Origin: Nitrospirota bacterium
GTDB lineage: Bacteria; Nitrospirota; Thermodesulfovibrionia; Thermodesulfovibrionales; Magnetobacteriaceae
Reading direction: 5' to 3'
Assembly (NCBI GenBank): GCA_015233725.1
Contig: JADFXD010000001.1
Coordinates: forward strand, 24,710 to 88,709
DNA length: 64,000 nucleotides
In this document: positions 23,878 through 32,633 of the stretch, in pieces
Numbering within the stretch: the first letter of the stretch is position 1
How the letters are laid out: each line of letters opens with the position of its first letter
Notes under the pieces: model-generated
The model's input: the letters and a program-made list of their open reading frames with translations, nothing else
What the model was told of the DNA's origin: nothing
Database searches by the model: none
Made by a program: the position numbers and the translations under genes

Positions 23878-26485
23878 CGGTTGTGTTACCAGCGACGGGG
23901 ATATTAATGGTAAAGGTCGTGCCCTTGTTAATATTATTAGTCTCGCTCCTTACAGTCGCTGGGGTCTCACTCCTTACAGCCGCTGGCCTGGACTCGCAGG
24001 TGATAGTGCCATTGTGTCCGGTGATTATCCCATATACAATGGAGAGACCCAGACCTGTGCCCATGCCAACCTCCTTGGTTGTGTAGAATGGTTCAAAAAT
24101 CCTGTCCAAAATCTCCTCCTCTATGCCAATGCCGTTGTCAGTAATTTTTATAACGATAGATTTTTTATCTTCCGACCCCCTTATGTCTATACATATCTCA
24201 GCAGAATCCTTGTCTTGAGACAGGGCATCCATAGCGTTTTGCAAGAGATTGATAAACACCTGCTCCAGTTGGTTGGCGCTTCCGATAACGGGGGGTAGGT
24301 CAGGCTCTATTTTTTTTGTGAGGACTATGTTGCTCAGGCGTATACGCTCACCCATGAGCAGGAGGCAGTTGCGTAAGACCGTTTCGATGCTTACCGGTTC
24401 CATCTCGACATCGTCACGTCGACCAAAGGTGCGTAAATGCTGGATTATATCAACGATCCTGTTTACCTGCTTATATGCCACAACGGCCTCTCTCTTAAGC
24501 TCATCGGTCCCAGCCACTGTAAGGAGCGAACCCAATCTTAATGCCCCCTGTTTGATCTCGAGGATCAGGCCCTGCAGGAAGCTGCTGATATAGGTAAGGG
24601 GCTGGTTTATCTCATGCGCAATCCCCGTGGATATCTCGCCCAGTGTGGCCATCTTGGAGGAGGTCAACATCTTCAACTGTATCTTGTGGGATTCCTCCTC
24701 GAGTTTTCTTATCTCCCGCATGTCGTGCGCAACGATTATAGTGTCGTTGATCCCCTCATCGTTAATGCTACTATCGTTGATGTCTTGGGGGCTACTATGC
24801 CCGAGTCTGGAGAGATTGACCAGGACGGGGATATCCTCTGAATCTGCGATCTTCATCGACGTAAACAGGTCCTTGACGTTACCCTTTGCCTGTGCCCCGT
24901 TGATGGCCTCCAGGATGTTGCCCCCAAATACGGAGTCAACCCTCTTGCCCACCAGTTGGTCATCGTCGTAGCCCAGAAGTGTGCAGGCGGAGTGGTTTAC
25001 CGTCTGGATAATGAGGTCGCTATTGACAACCATAAGGGCGTCCGTAAGCGACAACAGGACACTTTCGAGGTATGTATTTGCGTGGAGCAGTTGTGCCGTC
25101 CTCTCCCTGACCCTTGTCTCGAGTTCGTCGTTGTATTTCTTTAAGGCCTCCTCGGCCCTCTTGATATCGGTGATGTCATGGAATATCCCACGCGTTACAG
25201 AGGGGACGCCGTTTTCAAATATGCAGTTGACACTGCCCAGAACCACAATGTTTCTGCCATCCCTGGTGACAAATACCGTCTCAAATCTACTGGATATGCT
25301 GCCTATCAAAAAGCAGTTGAAGTTGTGAAGGGCATTGTCAAAGTGATCGGGGTGGATCACATCAGAGAGGGTCAGCGATTCCACCTCGTCTTCCCTATAG
25401 CCGAGGGTGTTAAGCCATGAGCGATTTACGTACTTGAAACTCCCATCGGGGGTAACCACGTGGATCATGTCCGAGGCGTTGTCAAAGAAGTCCTGGAGTT
25501 GCTCGGTGTTTTTCCTGAGCTGTTCCTCGGCCAATTTCTTCTCCGTGATGTCCGAGATAAGGCCGTCGTAGGCGATGAGGTTTCCATTGGAGTCGTACCT
25601 GGCAACGGGGGTATTTCTTACCCATCTGATGGAGGCATCCTTATGGATAATGCGATGTTCTATGGAGAGTGCCGGTCCTCCTTTTAACATCTTGTACGCG
25701 AGATCAGTTACTGCCTTACGGTCCTCGCCGTGGATCATGCGGTACCACAGATAGGGGTCCTCGTCATACTCCTCCGTGGTGTATCCCGTTACGGCCACGC
25801 AGCCGGGGCCATGTGTAGTGGCGATGGCGCGACCGTCCTTGACCTCCACCGTATAGATGTAATCTGTAATAGCTCCCAGCAGGCGTTTATAGCGGTTTTC
25901 GCTGTGTATTAAGGCCTCCTCGGCCAGTTTGCGCTGCGTTATATCCGAGATGAGGCCGTCATAGGCGATCAGGCGACTGTCCTGGTCGTGACGAGGCACT
26001 ATGGTGTTTCTTACCCAACGGACGGAGCCATTTTTGTGGATGATGCGATGGTCTATAGGAGGCGATGTCTCACCCGCGATCACTCGTCTGACCTGGTTTT
26101 TGACCATCTCACGGTCAGGCAGGGCAATCATACGATACCACAGGTATTGGTCTGCCACGTACTCCTCGGAGGTATAGCCGGTAACGGCCACGCAACCAGC
26201 CGAGTGACTTGTCGATACCGCCCGTGCGTCCTTGACCTCCACGGTATACATGTAGTCGGTGATTGCCCCAACAAGGCGCTTGTATCTGTTTTCGCTCAAG
26301 CGCAGGGCCTCTTCCACCTGCTTGCGCTCTCTGATCTCCTCCTGCAGCTCCTTGTTCACCCTGTCAAGCTCCTTTGTGCGCTGATAGATGTGCTGTCGCA
26401 GGGCGATATTGGCCTCAAAGAGCGAGTTAATGTTACTCTCTACCCGATCCTTGAGTATCTGCCTGAGATTATCTACAAACGACAT
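23870..26485 (-). CDS. Multi-PAS sensor histidine kinase
   Basis: 871 residues, no obvious membrane helix. Four PAS domains occur in order (about 65-185, 190-310, 325-445, 470-570); the first two are near duplicates of each other. HisKA (MATLGEISTGIAHEINQPLTYI) and HATPase (FINLLQNAMDAL, ITDNGIGI, GTGLGLSIVYGI) follow. Just before the terminal GTTF box the ATPase domain carries an insertion, PAAVRSETPATVRSE, encoded by two copies of a dispersed repeat (23945-23986); another copy lies at 24509-24529. It overlaps the downstream receiver-kinase gene. Confidence 0.92.
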   Translation of the reverse strand: MSFVDNLRQILKDRVESNINSLFEANIALRQHIYQRTKELDRVNKELQEEIRERKQVEEALRLSENRYKRLVGAITDYMYTVEVKDARAVSTSHSAGCVAVTGYTSEEYVADQYLWYRMIALPDREMVKNQVRRVIAGETSPPIDHRIIHKNGSVRWVRNTIVPRHDQDSRLIAYDGLISDITQRKLAEEALIHSENRYKRLLGAITDYIYTVEVKDGRAIATTHGPGCVAVTGYTTEEYDEDPYLWYRMIHGEDRKAVTDLAYKMLKGGPALSIEHRIIHKDASIRWVRNTPVARYDSNGNLIAYDGLISDITEKKLAEEQLRKNTEQLQDFFDNASDMIHVVTPDGSFKYVNRSWLNTLGYREDEVESLTLSDVIHPDHFDNALHNFNCFLIGSISSRFETVFVTRDGRNIVVLGSVNCIFENGVPSVTRGIFHDITDIKRAEEALKKYNDELETRVRERTAQLLHANTYLESVLLSLTDALMVVNSDLIIQTVNHSACTLLGYDDDQLVGKRVDSVFGGNILEAINGAQAKGNVKDLFTSMKIADSEDIPVLVNLSRLGHSSPQDINDSSINDEGINDTIIVAHDMREIRKLEEESHKIQLKMLTSSKMATLGEISTGIAHEINQPLTYISSFLQGLILEIKQGALRLGSLLTVAGTDELKREAVVAYKQVNRIVDIIQHLRTFGRRDDVEMEPVSIETVLRNCLLLMGERIRLSNIVLTKKIEPDLPPVIGSANQLEQVFINLLQNAMDALSQDKDSAEICIDIRGSEDKKSIVIKITDNGIGIEEEILDRIFEPFYTTKEVGMGTGLGLSIVYGIITGHNGTITCESRPAAVRSETPATVRSETNNINKGTTFTINIPVAGNTTDV
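23945..23986. repeat. Dispersed 21-bp repeat, tandem copies inside a kinase gene
   Basis: 23945-23965 is identical to intergenic 21750-21770; 23969-23986 is a diverged neighbour (ACTCCTTACAGCCGCTGG). They encode repeated ATVRSE/AAVRSE peptides in frame. Confidence 0.75.
24509..24529. repeat. Dispersed 21-bp repeat, inverted copy inside the kinase gene
   Basis: CCCAGCCACTGTAAGGAGCG plus A, the reverse complement form of 23945-23965 with one mismatch. It lies in the helix between HisKA and HATPase and encodes LLTVAG. Confidence 0.65.
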
Positions 26486-26494
26486 CTCGCCTTT

Positions 26495-26571
26495 GAGAAA
26501 AAAGAAAAAAGGGGGACGCCTGGCCGCCCCCCCTCAGACCCTCCTGCAAGGGCACCAGTGCCCTTGACCCC
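26495..26571 (+). repeat. Multi-hairpin GC-rich intergenic repeat, copy 8
   Basis: Purine tract, GGGGGACGCCTGGCCGCCCCCC, CTCAGACC, CTCCTGCAAGGGCACC, AGTGCCCTTGACCCC and an ATAATGCTCA tail. It lies between the lytic transglycosylase (downstream end, minus strand) and the multi-PAS kinase start; read leftwards it ends in a T-rich tract and could terminate the former. Confidence 0.85.
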
Positions 26572-26592
26572 ATAATGCTCAATCCTCATAGC

Positions 26593-27735
26593 TCAATTCT
26601 CATAGCTCTCTGGCGTCCCTGCTGATGACTTCACAACCTTCTCGGGGTTGTAGTCAATCTGCGCCAGGAGCTCCTTGACATACCATAACTCTTTTGTAAC
26701 AGCGGCGGGGATAGCGGGGGTCTTACCATTTTTTGAGACCACGCCATCTGCCAGGTACATCTTTTTGATCTGCTCCAGGCTCTCAAGGCGTTGGGGGAGG
26801 TTCTGGGCGTACCATGTCTTCTTATACTGGGCGTACTCCCTGTCAGCCGGAGATATCTTCCTGGTTTTTGATACCTTTGTTTTAGATGTGGCCGATTTGG
26901 AGTTCAATCGGGAGTCAAGTTGGGAGTTCAACACGTATTCTTTCAGAACCTCCCGGATGGCAAATATCTTGCTTACGTAATTGGCGCTCTCGCTATTGTC
27001 CACGTTGGCGGCAAAGGGTTTAGGGTTACCCCCGAATTTTCTATAGTAGTGACTAACAGTCTTAGGAGACCGATTGTACGCCCAAAAGGCCCACAACCAT
27101 CTGTCGCTGTTGGTGACCTTGTTGCCATTTGTCTTATACGCCCTGTCCCAGGCCAGGGTGAGGTTATAATTATCCTTTAAGAGCCTGATGGCCGCCTCCG
27201 TGCTGCGTTGAGCGTGGCTCCTGTAGTCGATGTCCTCGTCAATGAGACCGTAGGACTTGGCAGTGGCCGGCATAAACTGCCAGTACCCCTTTGCCCCGGC
27301 CCGTGACAACGCCTGTGAGTCCCACGCGGACTCGGCCAGGGCCAGAAACACTATCTCAAAGGGGATATCGTTATCCTTGCACTTCTGGTAGATCATCTTC
27401 AGATGTCCGGCATCCAACATCTTATGCCACCCAACAAGCAGATGCTGATAGGTGGTTATGAGTTCCATACCCTTATCGTTTCTGTACTTGACTAACTTCT
27501 TATCAAAGTCGAGGTCTCTTTCGCTGAAGATATTTCGCCACTTTATAACCTGTTGCTGGTTTGTCTTTCCCGTGGGGGGATATATGTGGGGCGACTGATG
27601 AAACAACCGCATCAGAAGCTCACTGTTAGTGACCTCGGGTGGTTTGCCAACAACCACCTTCGATACATTCGCATTGGCGACCGTATAAAGAATTATCACT
27701 GGTAAGCCTAATCCTGCAAGCACTCTGTAGAGCAT
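26593..27735 (-). CDS. Lytic transglycosylase (SLT/MltD-like)
   Basis: About 380 residues with an N-terminal signal segment. The SLT domain holds IPFEIVFLALAESAWDSQALSRAGAKGYWQF (catalytic Glu in ALAES), MPATAKSYGL and a WAFWAYNRSP region. It should cleave peptidoglycan glycan strands in the periplasm. AAGGAGG lies six bases before the ATG at 27735, which therefore beats the TTG at 27741. The C-terminal basic/Gln region does not match LysM repeats. Confidence 0.88.
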   Translation of the reverse strand: MLYRVLAGLGLPVIILYTVANANVSKVVVGKPPEVTNSELLMRLFHQSPHIYPPTGKTNQQQVIKWRNIFSERDLDFDKKLVKYRNDKGMELITTYQHLLVGWHKMLDAGHLKMIYQKCKDNDIPFEIVFLALAESAWDSQALSRAGAKGYWQFMPATAKSYGLIDEDIDYRSHAQRSTEAAIRLLKDNYNLTLAWDRAYKTNGNKVTNSDRWLWAFWAYNRSPKTVSHYYRKFGGNPKPFAANVDNSESANYVSKIFAIREVLKEYVLNSQLDSRLNSKSATSKTKVSKTRKISPADREYAQYKKTWYAQNLPQRLESLEQIKKMYLADGVVSKNGKTPAIPAAVTKELWYVKELLAQIDYNPEKVVKSSAGTPESYEN

Positions 27736-27955
27736 AATCAACCTCCTTATCTAAAGTTATTATATAAAATAATAGTTATATATATTGTACTCGCTACACG
27801 GCACCTGTTGTCAAGAGTTTTTTACAGCAAGAAAAATATTTGTTAATAAGGTGTTTGGCACTTGAAACTAAAGAAACACTTTTTATCCAGGAGCAATCGA
27901 ATTTGAGATTAGCAGATTTCGATTTGATTAAATACAAGATACGTATCTCTTTTAT

Positions 27956-28028
27956 GGGGTCAAGGGCACTGGTGCCCTTGCAGGGGGGGGCCAGGGAATT
28001 ACTGGAGCAGCCCCCCTTTTTTTTCTTT
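27956..28028 (-). repeat. Multi-hairpin GC-rich intergenic repeat, copy 9
   Basis: GGGGTCAAGGGCACTGGTGCCCTTG, CAGGGGGGGGCCAGGG, a CAGCCCCCC arm and a T-rich tract running into the trmJ stop codon. The rest of 27742-27955 is AT-rich with no feature recognised. Confidence 0.82.
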
Positions 28029-28752
28029 ATTTCTTGCATTTGCGGTTGATTGCGCTGCATATACCGTGGAGCATGTCCACTTCCCAGTGGGTGAGTCCGT
28101 AGCGACCGATGAGGTGCCTGACATTTCGTATAATGTCTGACTCAAGGTCCTCCGAGCCTCTCATGTCAAGATCGAGTCCCCTCAGCGCCTCTTCGATGCG
28201 GTCGTAGAGGCGGTTGAGCTGCACCTGGGGCACAAGCTCGGTCACCGGGTGCCTCTGAAGCGTATCGTCTCCACAGGAGAGCTCGTAGGCGACGAGCAAG
28301 ACCGCCTGTGCCAGGTTAAGCGATGGTTGCTCCCGTGAGGTGGCGATCGTCATCAGGGAGCCGCACTGGTTGATCTCAGTACTGAGGAGGCCGTTGTCCT
28401 CGCGCCCAAAGAGTATGGCGACCCTGTTGTTACTCGATGCCCCGGAGATACCCGCAACCGCCTCCTTGATGGGAGAGATCACCCCGCGCGTCTTGCCCAT
28501 GTGTCGTGTCGTGCCAACGACGATGGCCTTGTCGCCGATTGCCTCCGCGAGGCTCCTATAGACCGTGGCGCCCTCCAGGACGTCAACCGCCCCGTGGGCA
28601 AAGGCGTAGGCCTCGGCGTTGAGGTAGTCGCAGGGTGGGTCAACGAGGCAAAGCCTGGCAAAGCCCATGTTCTTTATAGCCCTGGCCGCCGCTCCGATAT
28701 TGCCAGCCTCCCGCGGCTGCACCAGCGTAAAGTAAATGTTATCTCTTACCAT
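28027..28752 (-). CDS. trmJ: tRNA/rRNA 2'-O-methyltransferase, TrmJ-like (SPOUT)
   Basis: 241 residues of the TrmH/SpoU superfamily: FTLVQPREAGNIGAAARAIKNMGF at the start, AILFGREDNGL and PSLNLAQAVLLVAYEL form the trefoil knot that binds S-adenosylmethionine. The arrangement best fits TrmJ, which methylates position 32 of tRNAs; a related rRNA enzyme cannot be excluded. Repeat copies flank both ends of the gene. Confidence 0.88.
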   Translation of the reverse strand: MVRDNIYFTLVQPREAGNIGAAARAIKNMGFARLCLVDPPCDYLNAEAYAFAHGAVDVLEGATVYRSLAEAIGDKAIVVGTTRHMGKTRGVISPIKEAVAGISGASSNNRVAILFGREDNGLLSTEINQCGSLMTIATSREQPSLNLAQAVLLVAYELSCGDDTLQRHPVTELVPQVQLNRLYDRIEEALRGLDLDMRGSEDLESDIIRNVRHLIGRYGLTHWEVDMLHGICSAINRKCKK

Positions 28753-28760
28753 AAAACGAC

Positions 28761-28841
28761 GAAGAAGAAGAAAAGAAAGAAAGGGGCGCCTGGCCGCCCC
28801 CCTTTAAAACCCCCTGCAAGGGGGCCAGCCCCCTTGACCCC
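28761..28841 (+). repeat. Multi-hairpin GC-rich intergenic repeat, copy 10
   Basis: GAAGAAGAAGAAAAGAAAG tract, GGGGCGCCTGGCCGCCCC, CCCCCTGCAAGGGGG, CCAGCCCCCTTGACCCC and a TTTTTGCGTGGGCTGGG tail. Here the purine end abuts a gene start (trmJ) rather than a gene end. Confidence 0.85.
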
Positions 28842-28937
28842 TTTTTGCGTGGGCTGGGGGGGTGAGTTGTGGCGTGGGGGGATGTATACATTCTCTCATC
28901 GTATTTGCAAACCTCTGATTAGATATTATACAATATA

Positions 28938-28965
28938 TTGTCGCTTTATTTTTTTAAGGTATAAT
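28938..28965 (+). promoter_or_regulatory. Promoter of the propeller/VCBS gene
   Basis: TTGTCG (28938-28943), 16-base spacer, TATAAT (28960-28965). The likely start GTG is ten bases on, so the leader would be only a few bases long. Confidence 0.6.
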
Positions 28966-28975
28966 GGAGGGTGTT

Positions 28976-31900
28976 GTGAAACATTCAAGGATGTTTGTCT
29001 TATTATTTTGCATGTTAGCCTTTTATCTGGTTGTGCCTCACGCAGCTATGGCGGTTGGCATCACCGAGTACGCCATACCCACAGCGGGTAGTCAGCCGTA
29101 TGGTATAACCTCTGGCGCTGATGGCAATCTATGGTTTACTGAATTTAACACTAACAAGATAGGGAAGATCACCACAGCAGGGGTTATTACCGAGTACACC
29201 ATACCCACGGCGGGTAGTCAGCCGTATGGTATAACCTCTGGCGCTGATGGCAATCTATGGTTTACTGAACAACACGGTAACAAGATAGGGAAGATTACCA
29301 CGGCAGGGGTCATCACAGAGTACGCCGTACCCACGGTGGGTAGTATGCCGTATGGTATAACCTCCGGCGCTGATGGCAATCTATGGTTTGCTGAATGGGC
29401 GGCTGACAAGATAGGGAAGATCACCACGGCAGGGGTCATCACAGAGTACGCTATACCCACGGTGGGTGGTCAACCTGGCGATATGACCTCCGGTGCAGAT
29501 GGCAATCTATGGTTTACTGAATATAACGGTAACAATATAGGGAAGGTCACCACAGCAGGGGGTATCACAGAGTACGCTGTACCCACGGTGGGTGGTGGGC
29601 CGTATGGTATAACCTCCGGCGCTGATGGCAATCTATGGTTCACTGAATATAACGGTAACAATATAGGGAAGGTCACCACAGCAGGGGGCATCACCGAGTA
29701 CGCTGTACCCACGGTGGGTAGTCAGCCTTTTGGTATAACCTCTGGCGCTGATGACAATCTATGGTTTACTGAATATAACGCTAACAAGATAGGGAAGATC
29801 ACCACGGCAGGGGTCATCACCGAGTACACCATACCAACAACGGGCGGTGGGCCTGCTGGTATAACCTCTGGAGCTGATGACAATCTGTGGTTTGTTGAAA
29901 ATAGCAGTAACAATATAGGGAAGGTCACCATCAGCACACACGCGCCCACACCCGCGCCAGATATTAATTATTACAACCTAACCGTAACCAGGGCAGGGAC
30001 AGGCAGCGGCAGCGTAACGGGCGCCCCCATGCCTATAACAACCTGGTCGGGCAACACCGGTGTTGTAAACCGGCCCGAGCTCTCTTATGAAACCCTGATT
30101 GCAGTTGCATCGGATAATTCAACATTCACCGGCTACAGCGGCGATTGTACAGGGATGACCGCTAACTGTACCCTATCGATGACAAAGAATATGAGCGTCA
30201 CGGCGACGTTTACCCTGAAATCCCATAGGCTCACCGTAACCAGGTCGGGCACAGGCAGCGGTGATATCACGGTCTCCCCAGGAGACCTGATGTGGTCAGG
30301 CAATGCTGGTACGGCAGATTATACAGACGCTGCTACGGTGATAACCCTCACGGCAGTTGCATCTGATGGTTCAACGTTTGATGGCTGGGGTGGCGACTGC
30401 TCAACAACAGCCACTACCTGTACGGTAACTATGTCTAAGGATACGAACGTCACGGCGTCGTTCACCCTACAACCCAGGACACTAACCGTGACCAGGGCAG
30501 GCAACGGCAGCGGTGATATCACGGTCTCCCCTGTGAATTTGACGTGGTCTGGTAATGCTGGCACGGCTACTTACTTACAAGGCACGGTAGTCATCCTCAT
30601 CGCGACGGCATATTCGGGGTCAATCTTCACGGGTTGGGGTGGCGACTGCTCAGGGACAGCCCCCGCCTGTACGGTAACTATGTCAAGGACTATGAACGTG
30701 ACGGCGAATTTCGCCTTAGTCAGGACGCTTAAGCTAACTATCACGGGCGATGGCAGTGGTACGGTTACAGCCTCAAAGGGGGTAATCTTATGGAACCTTA
30801 AGACGGGAGCAGCTACATATGCCGATGGTACGCAGGAGTCCCTGACGGCATCTGCCTCTGCTGGTTCAACCTTTGCCGGCTACAGTGGCGATTGCACAGG
30901 GACAGCCCCCACCTGCACGCTCACGATGACAAAGGATATGAGCGTCACGGCGACGTTTTCCTCACAATCCAGGAAGCTCACCGTAACCAGGTCGGGCTCA
31001 GGCGTCGGCAACGTCACGGCCTCCACTGGGAATTTGACCTGGTCTGGCAATTCAGGCACGGCAGTGTATACAATCGCTACCGTGGTAACCCTCACGGCTA
31101 CGGTATCTTCGGGGTCGATCTTTACGGGTTGGGGTGGCGATTGCTCAGGGACAGCCCCCACCTGTACGCTAACCATGACAAAGGATACGAACGTCACGGC
31201 GACGTTTGCCTCACAATCCAGGAAGCTCACCGTAACCAAGTATGGCTCAGGCGTCGGCAACGTCACGGCCTCCACTGGGAATTTGACGTGGTCTGGCGAT
31301 TCAGGTACGGCAGATTATACAATCGCTACCGTGGTAACCCTCACGGCTACGGCAGAGCCTGATTCGACGCTCAAGGCATGGACAGGCTGCGACACCACAA
31401 ATGGCGCCACATGCGTTGTGACGATGACGGCATCAAAGGCCGTTACCGTACGCTTTTCCAAGGGTGTCGATGCCGTTAAAGGTGACTTTGACGGCGATGG
31501 CAAGAGCGATCTTTTACTGGTAGACGACTCTAACGGTAATATCTATATCTTGCTTAGTAGTGCAGTACAAACCTCATCTGGAGTAAACGCCTCATCCAAA
31601 GGCTATCCGGGCAAGGCTGCCTCCAGCCATTGGCATGTCTTGGCAACGGGTGACTTCAACGGCGATGGCAAGGCCGATATCCTCTGGCAAGACTCCTCAA
31701 CCGGCGACGTTGTGGTCTGGCTTATGGATGGCACAACCACAACGAAAGAGGCTTACGTGCGCAGGGGGATGTCGGTGGATTGGGTGTTTAAGGGCGTTGG
31801 CGACTTCAACGGCGATGGCAAGAGCGGCATCCTGTGGCACAACACCTCCAATGGTGGCATAGAGGTCTGGCTTATGGACGGTGATACGATAAAGACAGCC

Positions 31901-32395
31901 GGTATGCCTGCCATCGTGCACTTATCGAAGTGGCGGATACAAGCGATAGCTGACTTCGACGGCGACGGCAAGACCGACATACTGTGGTATAACACCTCCG
32001 ATGGCAGCCTCTACATGTGGTTTATGGATGGCTGTCTTATATCGTCAAGTGTCTCCATCGCCGCCACATCCGATATCACCTGGCAGATACAAGCGGTGGC
32101 CGACTTAAACGGCGATGGCAAGGCAGACATCATCTGGCAGAACAGTTCAACTGGCGATGTCGGGGTCTGGATTATGGATGGGGTTACCGTAAAATCTATG
32201 GACACTGTCTACAAGACCTTACCCAATAACTGGCAGTTCAGGAGCACCGGCGACTTCAACGGCGACGGCAAGGCCGACCTACTCTGGCAAGACTCCTCAA
32301 CCGGCGACGTCGCGGCATGGTTTATGGGCGGGACAACCATAGCCAGCACAGGGGGCATCGCAAGAGGCATTCCAAGCAACTGGCTTGTTAAATAA
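28976..32395 (+). CDS. Giant secreted protein: Vgb-like propeller, InlB-type repeats, VCBS repeats
   Basis: About 1139 residues with a signal peptide ending PHAAMA. Seven near-identical 42-residue repeats (EYAIPT.G.QPYGITSGADGNLWFTE) resemble the streptogramin lyase (virginiamycin B lyase) beta-propeller. About six beta repeats of the divergent InlB B type follow (LTVTRAGTGSGDIT, GWGGDCS, TCTVTMSKDTNVTASF). Five to seven C-terminal FG-GAP/VCBS calcium-type repeats (GDFNGDGKADILWQ) end the protein. Probably a surface or released adhesin rather than an antibiotic lyase. I take GTG at 28976 as start because it gives a clean signal peptide; ATG at 28964 overlaps the -10 box. Confidence 0.85.
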   Translation: MKHSRMFVLLFCMLAFYLVVPHAAMAVGITEYAIPTAGSQPYGITSGADGNLWFTEFNTNKIGKITTAGVITEYTIPTAGSQPYGITSGADGNLWFTEQHGNKIGKITTAGVITEYAVPTVGSMPYGITSGADGNLWFAEWAADKIGKITTAGVITEYAIPTVGGQPGDMTSGADGNLWFTEYNGNNIGKVTTAGGITEYAVPTVGGGPYGITSGADGNLWFTEYNGNNIGKVTTAGGITEYAVPTVGSQPFGITSGADDNLWFTEYNANKIGKITTAGVITEYTIPTTGGGPAGITSGADDNLWFVENSSNNIGKVTISTHAPTPAPDINYYNLTVTRAGTGSGSVTGAPMPITTWSGNTGVVNRPELSYETLIAVASDNSTFTGYSGDCTGMTANCTLSMTKNMSVTATFTLKSHRLTVTRSGTGSGDITVSPGDLMWSGNAGTADYTDAATVITLTAVASDGSTFDGWGGDCSTTATTCTVTMSKDTNVTASFTLQPRTLTVTRAGNGSGDITVSPVNLTWSGNAGTATYLQGTVVILIATAYSGSIFTGWGGDCSGTAPACTVTMSRTMNVTANFALVRTLKLTITGDGSGTVTASKGVILWNLKTGAATYADGTQESLTASASAGSTFAGYSGDCTGTAPTCTLTMTKDMSVTATFSSQSRKLTVTRSGSGVGNVTASTGNLTWSGNSGTAVYTIATVVTLTATVSSGSIFTGWGGDCSGTAPTCTLTMTKDTNVTATFASQSRKLTVTKYGSGVGNVTASTGNLTWSGDSGTADYTIATVVTLTATAEPDSTLKAWTGCDTTNGATCVVTMTASKAVTVRFSKGVDAVKGDFDGDGKSDLLLVDDSNGNIYILLSSAVQTSSGVNASSKGYPGKAASSHWHVLATGDFNGDGKADILWQDSSTGDVVVWLMDGTTTTKEAYVRRGMSVDWVFKGVGDFNGDGKSGILWHNTSNGGIEVWLMDGDTIKTAGMPAIVHLSKWRIQAIADFDGDGKTDILWYNTSDGSLYMWFMDGCLISSSVSIAATSDITWQIQAVADLNGDGKADIIWQNSSTGDVGVWIMDGVTVKSMDTVYKTLPNNWQFRSTGDFNGDGKADLLWQDSSTGDVAAWFMGGTTIASTGGIARGIPSNWLVK
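29053..29930 (+). repeat. Tandem 126-bp repeats coding propeller blades
   Basis: Seven in-frame copies of about 126 bp, each containing ATAACCTC(T/C)GGCGCTGATG and AACAA(G/T)ATAGGGAAG. Near identity between copies suggests recent expansion or gene conversion. Confidence 0.85.
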
Positions 32396-32633
32396 AGTAG
32401 GGGAAGAAGAAAAGAAGATAAGGATGTGGAGCTGCGTAGACGACATGAATTAATCGCCTCCTTCTTTTTTTTTATTCCCGTTGTAGACAAAACATGGTGA
32501 TTATCTTTAAAATACATACCATGATTTACACACAAGGAGGTGACAGCTGGTGTTGTAGGTGGCTATATTGATATGTGTTGGCTGTATTTAGCTTGTTAAA
32601 GGCAATGACCAAAGATGCTTAGAGGAGATATGG

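Noticed and set aside
29053..29930. Regular repeats that could suggest a CRISPR array
   Set aside because: Units are 126 bp, contiguous, in frame and code for propeller blades; there are no unique spacers.
28976..29930. Calling the propeller protein an antibiotic-inactivating streptogramin lyase
   Set aside because: Only the blade repeat is similar; the protein is a long secreted repeat protein with VCBS and InlB-type modules, so resistance is not supported.
32596..32630. AAAGGCAATGACCAAAGATGC as a cyclic-di-GMP riboswitch fragment
   Set aside because: The conserved GEMM core and second stem are absent; the intergenic 32396-32633 shows nothing else firm.
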